A stretch of 64,000 nt of DNA from Anthoceros angustus (taxonomy: Eukaryota > Streptophyta > Anthocerotopsida > Anthocerotales > Anthocerotaceae), in the NCBI GenBank assembly GCA_010909165.1, contig VJWM01000144.1:1-64000 (forward strand), written 5' to 3'. Numbering within the stretch: the first letter of the stretch is position 1; each line of letters begins with the position of its first letter. Of the stretch, positions 1 to 11,733 are shown in pieces. A program made the translations under genes and the position numbers. The notes under the pieces were generated by a model. That model did not search any database. It worked only from the letters and a program-made list of their open reading frames with translations, and was not told where the DNA came from.

Positions 1-84
1 TATGCTTACGACGCTAAGGGAAGATGCTTAGGATGCTAAGGATGGATGATTAGGATGCTAAGGACACATGCTTAGGATGCTAAG
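1..84. repeat. 22-bp minisatellite, left-edge block
   Basis: Four units of the 22-bp family that recurs through the first 38.5 kb. Each unit ends in the constant part TTAGGATGCTAAG and differs in its first bases (GGAAGATGC, GATGGATGA or GACACATGC). The block is cut by the window start and leads directly into an AT-rich module, as in every later copy. Confidence 0.9.
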
Positions 85-113
85 TGCGATAGAAGGCGAG
101 GATGGTAAGGGTT

Positions 114-540
114 GGCTCCCTCCCACAAAGCCAACATTATCCGAACCAAATTGTAAAGTTTCAAACATGAAAGACAAATCAAAAGTAGTTTGAGTTATTT
201 GAGTAGTCAATACATTATATAATATTAAAAATAAATTAGAGTGATTGAAGAAATTTTGTCACTTTAAATAATTTTCAATAATAAATCATGATCAATGATC
301 CTTGATTATTTAATTATAGTTTGAATTTTGAAACCCGACATGCTCACATGTCCTAGTTTATAGGGTGACATGAGTATGCAAAAGAGTGTGTCTAAAGAAC
401 GCCGCAAATAGTGTGTTACGGTGTGGTAGAGTGGCAGCCCATAAATAAATGAACCTGAATTAATTAGTATGGCTGGTGGTCAAGGATCCGGACCTAAAAA
501 TCTTATCACGACTTGAAAAAACAACGAATCACACATTATA
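114..540 (+). repeat. AT-rich spacer module of the array, first copy
   Basis: Starts at GGCTCCCTCCCACAAAGCC and runs through an AT-rich core to CACACATTATA. The same module recurs at about 9261-9762, 11838-12335, 15458-15950, 18918-19412, 24183-24675, 27678-28180, 28312-28810, 34190-34690 and 37770-38258, with truncated copies near 7860 and 8325. No coding capacity is evident. In this copy the usual continuation (TGTAACATATTGG) is lost at 540 and unrelated GC-rich sequence follows, so this is a boundary of the repeat family. Confidence 0.9.
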
Positions 541-800
541 GAGAACACACGGAGGGACGCGAGAACGCCGAGGCCGAGGCCGAGACCGGCCGAGGCCGTG
601 GCGCCCGCGCCCGCTCTCTCGCGTGGCGGAGCGGCCGAGTCCGGGGCCGACGCGCTAACTCGACGCAGATCGAGGCGGGAGCCGAGGTCTGGAACTCAGA
701 GACTTGGTGCCTAAACCACCCGCTTATATGTCATTTCCTCTCCATCACCGCTTGCCTTTTCGTTTTTAAATCCTTTTACACAAAAGCATTAGCAATTCGA
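541..800. other. GC-rich unrecognised patch
   Basis: A short region rich in GGCCGAG repeats, in sharp contrast to the AT-rich flanks. It can be read open from an upstream TTG for 97 codons, but the peptide is arginine/alanine-rich low-complexity and I do not regard it as a gene. It interrupts the array module and may be the end of another inserted element. Confidence 0.4.
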
Positions 801-3274
801 AGGTAATTCAATGATTTTGGTAAATTCTACTCATCTTCTATTGGAGTAGATGGAGTGTAAAATGGTTCGCCTTCTCTAATAATAGTACTTTTGAGCTGCT
901 GATTGTATGGTCCGTATAAATGTATAATCATTTCAATATTTCATCCAAGCGAATATTTCGCAATTTAAACCTTTGTCGAATTTATATAAAACATATTGTT
1001 TTAACTTTAGTACTCACCTCAAAGAGTGAAAACAACTCGCTTTGATTCTCCGATAACTACAAACAAAAAGTAAAAGTAATTAGTCATTTACCTCCATTTC
1101 AATTGGAGAAGATCTTTCTTTGCATATACCTTTTCGACAAGCGTTAAACACGTGTCGTGAAGATTCCCACTCATGGAAATGTGATCGTATGTTCAAGAAA
1201 CATAAACATTAGAATTCATCTTGAATGCAAACAGATATTACCTTTCAAACGATGTACCTTTTGAATATTGTCTCCGGTTCTTCCATGAGAGACAACAAGT
1301 CTTTCAACTCCTTATTTTCAATTGCTGCCCTATCTCTCGCATTCAATGCTGCATTACATTACATAGTTATAAAAGAAAAGAAAGAGAAAGAGAAGTTATC
1401 GCTTACTTGCTTGGATCTCTCAGATCCGAATGTGGGGTTGGACCCATCTTCATTCAAGATGGGCGCTTGCTCTTTTAGACTATGCTCCCAAATTGCTGAT
1501 ACTTATTTTAAAGTCTAAAAAGTGGTGGATATTGAAAATTGCTCATCCACTTTCCAAACTCGTGAACTCAAGTGACGGCTGAAGTTGGTCCATTCTCCAT
1601 GAAGTCATCAATTTTTCTTTTTGCCCGATCAAAACCAAAATCATTACTTTCTTAAACCAAAATCATATTAAACAAATTAAATACAAAATACATTTTGTAA
1701 TTGATTGAGATGGCCGTCAATGTTGTTGTCAATCTTATCGACTTTGTCCTTTATATTTTTGCATTGTTTTCCAAAGATTCAGAATGCCAAGTTAAAAAGT
1801 GAATGAAGAAGCAAAGGTATGAATGTAATTTGATTACCTGATCGGATTGAACTTTGATATCCCTCCAACATTGTTTGCATTGAAACTGTCCATTAAACCT
1901 TTCCACAAGTGTACGCTTCAGCCAATTGAGTTGTTGTTGTTCTTATATCCCGCAGATAAATTTAGGGTTAGGATTTTGGATTCGAGCATACTTAGATCAG
2001 TTTATGAAATAGAAAAGTGCTTACCTTCTTTATCTTATTCAATCAAGTGCATCTCGCAAAGATGCTTGAGGTCTTGTTTGTCCATCACAGAACATTGTGT
2101 GCTCGCAGAGGATCAAAACCCACGGGTTTTCACCAACGAGAAGAATATACAGGACTAACAACAATCATTTTTCCCGAATACCTTTTTCACGATCTTTCCG
2201 ATCTCCCACACGCCTCCGCTCCTCTTGTTGTCAGATTGTTGTTCGACATCGCATTTGTTGTTGAAGCCATAATGGTGGCGCCTGCTTTTATGAAACCACC
2301 ATCCTCCGGTTCCTTTAAATCGACTGTGAACTTTCTTAGACTTAGAGGCTTGAGTGTTGCACCGCCAGTTTTGTTCACCGATGCATTTGTGATCTTTATT
2401 GTCTTCTCATATAATCCTTCTATTTGCTTGTTGGAAGTGTCCCTGTATGGGGTTGTTGTCGCTTGTTTCGTATGGTATCATCCGTCACTGCTTTCTTGTC
2501 TTCTCGTGTCATGTGATCCTACTTGACTTCGCTCGTAATGACTTTGTTTGTCTCTGTAGTGTTGATTGTCCGTTGTGTAGCGTTGTTTGTTCTTCCTATC
2601 GCACGATTTTTTGGTTCTGCTCGCTGCGGTTTGTTGTGTCGTTTAAGTTGACTTTGCAGGTCCGAACCCGCTTTTGCGTGCCTGCTTGTCGTTGAAGACC
2701 CTGCTTGTAGATTTGGTAATCCTCATCATTTGTGTATTGAAAAGTGAACTGGATTGGGCATGGTGTATTGTGTGCATGTCTTGGAGCTTAATCTCATAGA
2801 CCGGTGGTGTGTATTGAAGTGTGCAACGCTTGAGGGTTTGCCTCCCAACATCTTTGGATGTTTTCCGATTCTAATCTAGAAATATGTGTTGTTGTGTGGC
2901 ATGGATGAGTCTGTGTTGTCCAATGAGCTTGATTGTTTTACTTGTGGTCCGATGTATATTGTACATCTATGGTTGTTTGTACGCCTAACTCTTGTTGTAC
3001 TTGAAAAAGGGTTTTCACTTTATTTTTCCCATATGTGGTGTATTTTAGTTCTATGTGTCATCCTTAGAAAGTGGAAGGAATAACAACTCTAACAATGTCT
3101 AGCCCTGTTGTGTTTTGGGGCACGCCTATCCTCTCTTGTCTAGTTCGATAATCAACTTTTAGACCTTCCAGCAGTTCTCATCCGACGGTTCAAGGCGCAT
3201 GTGAGTTCTTTCTTTTCGCTTGTTATCGTTATGTTGTTTGTACATCTCAACGTTGTTCGATGACTTCTCGGTAG
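801..3274. other. No recognisable gene
   Basis: AT-rich sequence with only short, mutually overlapping reading frames of biased composition (for example 2017-2526 and 2399-2695, both on the plus strand). I see no conserved domain, RNA gene or internal repeat. It differs in composition from the array modules on either side and may be an old insertion or eroded genic DNA. Confidence 0.4.
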
Positions 3275-5366
3275 ATGGCTCCTAAAAGAAAACCCACCGG
3301 GCTGCTGGACCGCAAGAAGTGTGCACCTTTGTCTCAAGTCATGTCCAAGCCGTACACTCGACAACGTGTTAAAACAGCCATCGCTCACACCGCAACCCAC
3401 CGCAGGATGATGGTAAAGTTGACGGTGTCCTTGTGCATAGTGAGGGACATATTTGGTGCCGAAAAGTCCATTCCCAAACCGCCAAGGCACTTTTCATCCA
3501 AGGAGGATGCCCGTCTGAATTTGCTCAAGAGAAGAAGGGTTGACACCCGACTGTTGGTGGAGGGTCCCTTGTCGAGATTACTAACCACGCCCTGCTTAGA
3601 GAGGGGTTAAGTTTGTTGGTGAGAATGTCCATCCGATTACGATTCCATGGTCCTTGGCGCTGCGAAAGCATGCCTAGCCTCGAAATGGCTGTGGTGCTCC
3701 TGCAGCAAGATAAGTCTCTCAATTCCTTCACCGTGAGTTTTCCATTCCGGTCGCCCCCGAACTAAGTTATCCACGACCAGAGTGTATTGATATGTTTGAG
3801 AGAATGAGGTCCGCTGATCCCGAGGATGATTTTGCTATGGGCATGGAAGAAATTGAAGATGAGGCCCATTTTAGGGACCAAGGGTTTGACCCTCGATTCG
3901 AGGGAGCCGTGAATGATGCAATGAGTGGTGGTGAGGACAAGTCCAAACGCCAAAATAATTGGTCGTTAAGTCTTTCATGAAAGTGAGTGGTGTGAGGGGT
4001 TGGGATAGTGCAATAGAGGACATTCCTCACAAGGACTTGAACCTTATATTGATACTGTTTTCCACCAAGTTCGAACTTAAAAGACAACTCAAGATTCTCT
4101 CAAACGTAAGTCTTCATCCCTTTCGTTGTTCCGTGTTCTTTTCATTTTATGTGCCGATTTCGATATTGGTGCAGTTGATGTCCTTCTTCGAGGGTTCAAT
4201 CGCATTTTGATAAGGAAGTGTGTGGAGCAAAGCCGCCTTGGGTCCGATGCCCGTGATCAATATGTTTCACGGCGTGTTCAATGGTTGTCGCCGCACTTGT
4301 TGCTTCCATGAAAATCGAAAGACCTTGGTATAGTATCGTGAAGGTGAAACCGATATCCGATGATGATGAGACGAATTCTGCCCAGTGACCATCAATGTTC
4401 TTTTGGGCGAGGCGCCTAAAAGGTTTGTGTTCGATTCCTAGCTTCTTGTGCTTTTTTGCAATACGTTGTCGTTGTTTGCTTCTAACGAGGTTTTCTCGAA
4501 TAGGTGTGCATATTTTGCATGAATCGTCGAGTACGTGGGAGGAATTGCACAACGTTAATCGTGACTTCTCATTCTCTTGACTGAGGCGCAAAGACGCTTG
4601 TCCATGTTTTGATTGATGCTTTGTGTGGTAATACTCTGTGTATGATACCTTGTTTGTGTTGTAATACCTCCTTGTGTTGCCTCGCAGATACGAGGAACCA
4701 TTTCAAGAATTACAAAGTTGATATGCAACTACCAGAGTGAGCACTTCCGCCAAAAGTGAAAACTATGAGGTGGATGTTATTCAAACATTTAAAGCCGTCA
4801 TTGACCATTGTCCAAAGTGGACCGCAAATGACAAGAATATATCTATCCAAGGGTTTCTTTTCAATTCTCCCATCGATAATCCAAGATCGAATGTAAGTAT
4901 CTTTTGATAAGGGTTCTAGGTTTGTGTTCCATTGGACGTGCTAACTTTAATTTTCTCGTGAGTAGGCTTGGTATGCAAAACCCGGTATCCAAAGGAATGC
5001 TCTCAAAATATATGAAGACAATGGCGAAGCATTGGTCTTGATGGGTATTACACGAACAAGAGTCGCCGTAACGATGATTACGCTGGCCGACCATGGCTCG
5101 TGCGATCCGGAAGGCCACCGCCACAAACCGATGCTGGATTTTCAAGGTAGGATCTATTTGTTGATGCTCAGAATTTGTTTATGCCTTCTATTGACATGAT
5201 GTGTTCCCGCTGTGTGGACTTTGCTATGACCGTCGGGCAAGCAAAACAGCAGCCTGGTTCTAGTTCCCGTGAAAGAAGATCATACAATGAGTTGCTCAAT
5301 GAAGAACTCACGCGGGATGACTTGCGGGGTGTGCTTCCGTTTGTTGTCAATGGGACTCGGATATAG
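3275..5366 (+). pseudogene. Decayed multi-exon coding relic, family not recognised
   Basis: Several plus-strand open stretches are separated by sequences that look like introns. The first opens at ATG 3275 with a basic N-terminus (MAPKRKPTGLLDRKK) and runs to 3610. An acidic stretch at 3792-3980 contains DPEDDFAMGMEEIEDEAHF. The last, at 5175-5366, contains MMCSRCVDFAMTVGQAKQ and RRSYNELLNEELTRDDL. Putative donors GTAAGT or GTAAGC occur at about 4107, 4893, 5383 and 5512, all on the plus strand, and a plausible acceptor (GTGAGTAG) precedes 4968. Frames break between and within pieces. I do not recognise the family. A captured host gene or the gene of an old DNA element are both possible. Confidence 0.35.
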
Positions 5367-5512
5367 TTTTTCCAACTCAAGATGTAAGTATTTTCTACCA
5401 TGAAGGGAGTGATTTTCACGAGAAGATTATGATTCTACTCAGAAAGGATGCTGATGTTAAGAATTTGTTGTGCATAGGCTTGTGCTCAATGTTGCCTACA
5501 AGTTCGCAGAAC

Positions 5513-6490
5513 GTAAGCATTCCATGAGTCGTTTTGGTCAAGGTTTGTTTCTTTTAATCTTTGCGATTGGTATTTGATTCTTTTTGTTGCTTTTTGTTGC
5601 TGTGTTGCCAATGTACCACCTGCTATCCACCATGAAAGCAGGCCCTTTGTCAAGACGGACCATTAGTATCTTGCTATTTTGCCTCCTTGGTTTGCACCCA
5701 ATATTTCATGCAATGTTTGTTGTTGTTTGCGCCCGATTGTGAAGCTTTGAAGTCACCAAGTGCCGTGAAGTAGTGTTAAAGATCTTGATTGACAACAAGA
5801 CCAACTCGGGTGTATTCAACATCGACATGTTGAAAAGGTTAAGTGTAAAGGTGGTTTAAGTTTTATCCTTCATTCTCTTATTGTGTTTGTCGATTCTATG
5901 TTTGTCGGAGTATTAGCCCCACTAAAGATGCTGTGCCCACTAGTTTGACGAGCATTTCAGGTCCCCAACATTGATGGTGCCCTAAGTGTGGGAGGTGATG
6001 CCTCGCTTGGAGGCCCGTAAGCATTTTATGAGTCGCTTTTGGTGTCACAAGGTTTGTTTCTTTTCTTCTTGCCGATTGACTTTTTTTGTTGCTTTTTGTT
6101 GCGCAATCTACCACCCTTGCTATCCACCATGAAAGCAGGCCCTTTTGTCAAGACTGGACCGTTAGTGTCTTTGTTGTATTTTGGTTCTCCTTGCTGGTTT
6201 GCACCCAATATTTCATACAATGTTTGTTGTTGTTTGCGTCCATTGTGAAGCTTTGGAAGCCCAAGTGCCGAAAGTAGTGTTAAAGATCTTGATTGACAAT
6301 GCAGACCACTATGGGTGTATTCAACATCGACATGTTGAAAAGGTTATGTAAAGGTGGTTTAAGTTTCATCCTTCATTCTCTTATTGTGTTTGTCGATTCT
6401 ATGTTTGGCAGAGTATTAGCCCCACCACTAGTTTGACGAGCATTTCCTCATTTCAACATTGATGGTGCCCCGAGTGTGGTGGAGGTGATG
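5513..6490 (+). repeat. About 505-bp tandem duplication
   Basis: The stretch starting GTAAGCATTCCATGAGTCG at 5513 is repeated from 6018 as GTAAGCATTTTATGAGTCG. The two copies share a T-rich GTTGCTTTTTGTTGC tract, CTATCCACCATGAAAGCAGG, CACCCAATATTTCAT and ATTCAACATCGACATGTTGA, in the same order. They differ by many small indels and substitutions, so the duplication is not recent. Each copy starts at a donor-like GTAAGC, so it may be a duplicated intron-exon piece of the relic just upstream. Confidence 0.75.
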
Positions 6491-6589
6491 CCTCGCTGAG
6501 GCCTGTGCCAAGTGTCATTGTGGTGAGACATCGAATCGAAGTGCAACAGGAAGGATTGTGGAGACACCGCCTATAGCTTTGGATATTGT

Positions 6590-7436
6590 AGGGATGGCGT
6601 TATAGAATGTTAATTATAACCCGTGAGCACTAGGCGAACCATGACCGCTAACAACACTGGGACTATCCAATCGAACATACGATGAAATCTTGCAAGGCAT
6701 ACGATCTCGGGCCAAGAACATGATCGCTCACAACACCATTTACGAGGTGGATCGTTGTGGAAGGCTTTTGGATCTCGAGGAAAGTGACATCTTGGGCAAG
6801 AAGCGATCGCCAACCAGCCTTTGTCTTTGAATTTTGAAACCCGACATGCTCACATGTCCTAGTGCCATAGGGTGACATGATGTGCATACGAATTAAGGTG
6901 AGGCACAAGGATGTGGTGAGTGAAACATCACGCCACGTTTTGACAAGTGAGGCACAAGGATGTGGTGAGTGAAACATCACGCCACGTTTTGACAAGTGAG
7001 GCACAAGGATGTGGTGAGTCAAACATCACGCCACGTTTTGACAAGTGAGGCACAAGGATGTGGTGAAAGGGAATGCCTAAGGATCTAGCTCTTGTCGAGC
7101 TCGAGTTGAGAGCTGCTGAATCTTTAATGCTGCCCTTCAAACCGTGTGCATTTGTCGTTGTCTTTGAATTTTGTAGGGATGGCGTTATAGAATGTTAATT
7201 ATAACCCGTGAGCACTAGGCGAACCATGATCGCTCACAACACTCACTCTATCCGATCGAACATACGATGATTGCAAGGCACAAGGATGTGGTGAAAGGGA
7301 ATGCCTAAGGATCTAGCTCTTGTCGAGCTCGAGTTGAGAGCTGCTGAATCTTTAATGCTGCCCTTCAAACCGTGTGCATTTGTCGTGACGAGATCGCGAT
7401 CGGTCCCAAGCCATCCTTGTCGAGTAGGTTGCATAT
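6590..7436. repeat. Scrambled fragments of array modules
   Basis: Pieces of the 165-bp repeat (GGATGGCGTTATAGAATG), of the F-box 3' end (GGAAAGTGACATCTTGGGC at 6778), of the AT-rich spacer (CCGACATGCTCACATGTCC) and of the PPR-relic tail (CACGCCACGTTTTGACAAG) follow one another in an order not seen in the regular units. The piece GTGAGGCACAAGGATGTGGTGAG plus its continuation is repeated three times at about 6897-7065 with a period of 55-58 bp. Confidence 0.8.
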
Positions 7437-7849
7437 GCTTACGATGCTAAGGATGGATGATTAGGATGCTAAGGACACATGCTTAGGATGCTAAGGACAC
7501 ATGCTTAGGATGCTAAGGATGGATGATTAGGATGCTAAGGATGGATGATTAGGATGCTAAGGATGGATGATTAGGATGCTAAGGACACATGCTTAGGATG
7601 CTAAGGACACATGCTTAGGATGCTAAGGGAAGATGCTTAGGATGCTAAGGATGGATGATTAGGATGCTAAGGGAAGATGCTTAGGATGCTAAGGATGGAT
7701 GATTAGGATGCTAAGGATGGATGATTAGGATGCTAAGGGAAGATGCTTAGGATGCTAAGGGAAGATGCTTAGGATGCTAAGGATGGATGATTAGGATGCT
7801 AAGGACACATGCTTAGGATGCTAAGGATGGATGATTAGGATGCTAAGGA
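7437..7849. repeat. Main block of the 22-bp minisatellite (about 19 units)
   Basis: The longest run of the 22-bp family. Three unit types alternate without a simple rule: GATGGATGA-, GACACATGC- and GGAAGATGC-, each followed by TTAGGATGCTAAG. There are no spacers, so it is not a CRISPR-like array. It is entered through GTAGGTTGCATATGCTTACG and left through GATGGTAAGGCGG, which are also the borders of the shorter blocks at about 8182-8312, 8775-8910, 9148-9252, 11110-11217, 11730-11828, 15350-15452, 18808-18890, 19467-19577, 24070-24152, 27567-27675, 28212-28290, 34082-34165 and 37662-37763. Confidence 0.95.
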
Positions 7850-8528
7850 TGGTAAGGCGGTGGCTCCCTCCCACAAAGCCAACATTATCCGAACCAAATT
7901 GTAAAGTTTCAAACATGAAAGACAAATCAAAAAGTAGTTTGAGTTATTTGAGTAGGTTGCATATGCTTACGATGCTAAGGATGGATGATTAGGATGCTAA
8001 GGGCGAGAAGCGCGGTTTTATTAGCATGGCCACAAAAGGATGTCGTAACGTGGAATGCCCTTGGATCCGGTCTTGCAAAATGTGGTGAGTCAAACATCAC
8101 GCCACGTTTTGACAAGTGAGGCACAAGGATGTGGTGAAAGGGAATGCCTAAGGATCTAGCTCTTGTCGGAGTAGGTTGCATATGCTTACGACGCTAAGGG
8201 AAGATGCTTAGGATGCTAAGGATGGATGATTAGGATGCTAAGGATGGATGATTAGGATGCTAAGGACACATGCTTAGGATGCTAAGGGAAGATGCTTAGG
8301 ATGCTAAGGATGGTAAGGCGGTGGCTCCCTCCCACAAAGCCAACATTATCCGAACCAAATTGTAAAGTTTCAAACATGAAAGACAAATCAAAAGTAGTTT
8401 GAGTTATTTGAGTAGTCGAATACATTACATCCATATATATATGTGGGTATTGTGTTAGTGTAAAATCAAACCTTTGTCTTTGAATTTCGACCTCGTCGAC
8501 TTTGAATAAGAGTACTAGTGGATGTATG

Positions 8529-8573
<45 letters not shown>

Positions 8574-9762
8574 CCAGCGTGATCAATGTTGTGTCACCGA
8601 ATTTTGTAGAGATGGCGTTATAGAATGTTAATTATAGTTTGAATTTTGAAACCCGACATGCTCACATGTCCTAGTGCCATAGGGTGACATGATGTGCATA
8701 CGAATTAAGGTGAGGCACAAGGATGTGGTGAAAGGGAATGCCTAAGGATCTAGCTCTTGTCGGAGTAGGTTGCATATGCTTACGATGCTAAGGATGGATG
8801 ATTAGGATGCTAAGGGAAGATGCTTAGGATGCTAAGGATGGATGATTAGGATGCTAAGGATGGATGATTAGGATGCTAAGGATGGATGATTAGGATGCTA
8901 AGGACACATGCTCACATGTCCTAGTGCCATAGGGTGACATGATGTGCATTTGTCGTTGTCTTTGAATTTTGAAACCCGACATGCTCACATGTCCTAGTGC
9001 CATAGGGTGACATGATGTGCATACGAATTAAGGTGAGGCACAAGGATGTGGTGAGTCAAACATCACGCCACGCTTTTGACAAGTGAGGCACAAGGATGTG
9101 GTGAAAGGGAATGCCTAAGGATCTAGCTCTTGTCGGAGTAGGTTGCATATGCTTACGACGCTAAGGGAAGATGCTTAGGATGCTAAGGATGGATGATTAG
9201 GATGCTAAGGACACATGCTTAGGATGCTAAGGGAAGATGCTTAGGATGCTAAGGATGGTAAGGCGGTGGCTCCCTCCCACAAAGCCAACATTATCCGAAC
9301 CAAATTGTAAAGTTTCAAACATGAAAGACAAATCAAAAAGTAGTTTGAGTTATTTGAGTAGTCGGAATACATTATATAATATTAAAAATAAATTAGAGTG
9401 ATTGAAGAAATTCTTTGTCACTTTAAATAATTTTCAATAATAAATCATGATTAATGATCCTTGATTATTTAATTATAGTTTGAATTTTGAAACCCGACAT
9501 GCTCACATGTCCTAGTGCCATAGGGTGACATGAGTATGCAAAAGAGTGTGTCATAAGGTGCAGCAACGCAAATAGTGTGTTACAGGTGTGGTAGGGAGTG
9601 GCAGCCCATAAATAAATGAACCTGAATTAATTAGTATGGCTGGTGGTTCAAGGATCCGGACCTAAAAATCTTATCACGACTTGAAAAACAACGACGGTCA
9701 CACATTATGTAACATATTGGTGTGGGGAAGCGTTACATGAGTGTGATGAGGGATCCGGTGAG
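7850..9762. repeat. Mosaic of spacer, minisatellite and PPR/F-box tail pieces
   Basis: Three rounds of minisatellite plus spacer start occur here. The first two spacers are truncated after TTGAGTTATTTGAGTAG: one jumps back to the minisatellite entry (7945), the other jumps to a leader or 3'-flank sequence (about 8410). The third, at 9261-9762, is complete. A PPR-relic fragment lies at about 8006-8160 and an F-box 3'-end fragment at about 8464-8520. All pieces are recognisable from the regular 3.5-kb units further right. Confidence 0.8.
8537..8568. repeat. (TA)n microsatellite
   Basis: A run of about sixteen TA dinucleotides inside the sequence that in other units reads CATACATATATGCG, so it is an expansion of a short native TA tract. 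A similar expansion is at about 26838-26862. Confidence 0.95.
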
Positions 9763-11109
9763 GCGAGGGCGGGAGGACTCGGAGGTGGTGCGTTACGCAA
9801 GGGCATCATTTTACAAGATGGTCCAAAAGTGTTAGAATACTATGTTACAACATCCCCCGCCTTCCTTCCACGGAGGTATTGCGATTTGTTTTGGCGCGAT
9901 CGATCCCAAGCCATCCTTGTCGAGCTCGAGTTGAGAGCTGCTGAATCTTTAATGCTGCCCTTCAAACCGTGTGCATTTGTCGTGACGAGATCGCGATCGA
10001 TCCCAAGCCATCCTTGTCGAGCTCGAGTTGAGAGCTGCTGAATCTTTAATGCTGCCCTTCAAACCGTGTGCATTTGTCGTGACGAGATCGCGATCGATCC
10101 CAAGCCATCCTTGTCGAGCTCGAGTTGAGAGCTGCTGAATCTTTAATGCTGCCCTTCAAACCGTGTGCATTTGTCGTTGTCTTTGAATTTTGTAGGGATG
10201 GCGTTATAGAATGTTAATTATAGTTTGAATTTTGTAGAGATGGCGTTATAGAATGTTAATTATAACCCGTGAGCACTAGACGAACCATGATCGCTCAATC
10301 TCAACAAGTCCTCCTTTGTTTTGGTAATTTTAATCTCACCTATATATGTAGGGTTTCGTATCGTCAATATCATTGAACCGTTGAGTTCCAAGTTGCAGCA
10401 AAATCTACAATTTGTCGTTGTCTTTGAATTTTGTAGGGATGGCGTTATAGAATGTTAATTATAGTTTGAATTTTGTAGAGATGGCGTTATAGAATGTTAA
10501 TTATAGTTTGAATTTTGTAGGGATGGCGTTATAGAATGTTAATTATAACCCGTGAGCACTAGACGAACCATGATCGCTCAATCTCAACAAGTCCTCCTTT
10601 GTTTCGTCAATATCATTGAACTGTTGAGTTCCAAGTTGCAGCAAAATCTACAATTTGTCGTTGTCTTTGAATTTTGTAGGGATGGCGTTATAGAATGTTA
10701 ATTATAACCCGTGAGCACTAGACGAACCATGATCGCTCAATCTCAACAAGTCCTCCTTTGTTTCGTCAATATCATTGAACCGTTGAGTTCCAAGTTGCAG
10801 CAAAATCTACAATTTGTCGTTGTCTTTGAATTTTGTAGGGATGGCGTTATAGAATGTTAATTATAACCCGTGAGCACTAGACGAACCATGATCGCTCAAT
10901 CTCAACAAGTCCTCCTTTGTTTCGTCAATATCATTGAACCGTTGAGTTCCAAGTTGCAGCAAAATCTACAATTTGTCGTTCAATCTCAACAAGTCCTCCT
11001 TTGTTTCGTCAATATCATTGAACTGTTGAGTTCCAAGTTGCAGCAAAATCTACAATTTGTCGTGACGAGATCGCGATCGATCCCAAGCCATCCTTGTCGA
11101 GTAGGTTGC
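9763..11109. repeat. Short cassettes amplified in tandem
   Basis: Two cassettes are iterated. Cassette 1 (9895-10190) carries the boundary piece CGATCCCAAGCCATCCTTGT to CGTGTGCATTTGTCGT three times with a period of about 90 bp. Cassette 2 (10180-11070) links GGGATGGCGTTATAGAATG to CATGATCGCTCAATCTC, AACAAGTCCTCCTTTG and CAAAATCTACAATTTGTCG five times. In regular units these pieces belong to the 165-bp repeat, to the F-box leader and to the PPR module, which are never adjacent, so the cassettes are new chimeras. Confidence 0.8.
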
Positions 11110-11214
11110 ATATGCTTACGATGCTAAGGACACATGCTTAGGATGCTAAGGATGGATGATTAGGATGCTAAGGGAAGATGCTTAGGATGCTAAGGACACA
11201 TGCTTAGGATGCTA

Positions 11215-11733
11215 AGGGCGGGAGGACTCGGAGGTGGTGCGTTACGCAAGGGCATCATTTTCATTACAAGATGGTCCAAAAGTGTTAGAATACTATGTTA
11301 CAACATCCCCCGCCTTCCTAAAATTGCAATCTCCGATAAGTCGTGCTTTGTTTTGGTAATTTTAATCTCACCTATATATGTAGGGTATTGTGTTAGTGTA
11401 AAATCAAACCTTTGTGCCCAACCCTGGAAACTTCATGAGTTGTTGTACATAGGACTTTTCAGATCGCTCAATCTCAACAAGTCCTCCTTTGTTTCGTCAA
11501 TTTTAGTCTCGGGCTATATATGTAGGGTTTCGTATCGTCAATATCATTGAACCGTTGAGTTCCAAGTTGCAGCAAAATCTACAATTTGTTGTGCACTTGC
11601 TTGGGAACTTAGTGCGAGCGAGATTATGGCGCATCGTGATGCTACGGTGTGCGTTGTGGAAGGCTTTGGACCCAAGTCGCAGCGATGGGGGCCCCGATAT
11701 GGACGCAACATTGTGGGAGAACCTCCACGACGC
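11215..11733 (+). pseudogene. F-box gene copy 1: leader and first ~35 codons only
   Basis: Begins with the leader (GCGGGAGGACTCGGAGG), contains both TATA-like motifs (CTATATATGTAG) and reaches the F-box start codon at 11626. The reading frame is broken directly after the start (CATCGTGATG in place of CATCAGGTGATG). At about 11640 the sequence jumps to a later part of the gene (GTGTGCGTTGTGG) and back, and at about 11727 it passes into the minisatellite through the shared ACGACG. Confidence 0.8.

Noticed and set aside
590-690. tRNA-Ser/Leu-like sequence (GGCGGAGCGGCCGAG)
   Set aside because: No acceptor stem, anticodon arm or B-box can be placed; the resemblance is limited to a GC-rich D-arm-like string.
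7437-7849. CRISPR-like direct repeats
   Set aside because: The 22-bp units are contiguous with no unique spacers, and the genome is eukaryotic; it is a minisatellite.
7437-11217. Telomeric or subtelomeric repeat
   Set aside because: The unit TTAGGATGCTAAG is not a TTTAGGG variant array, and the array passes directly into a normal gene island.
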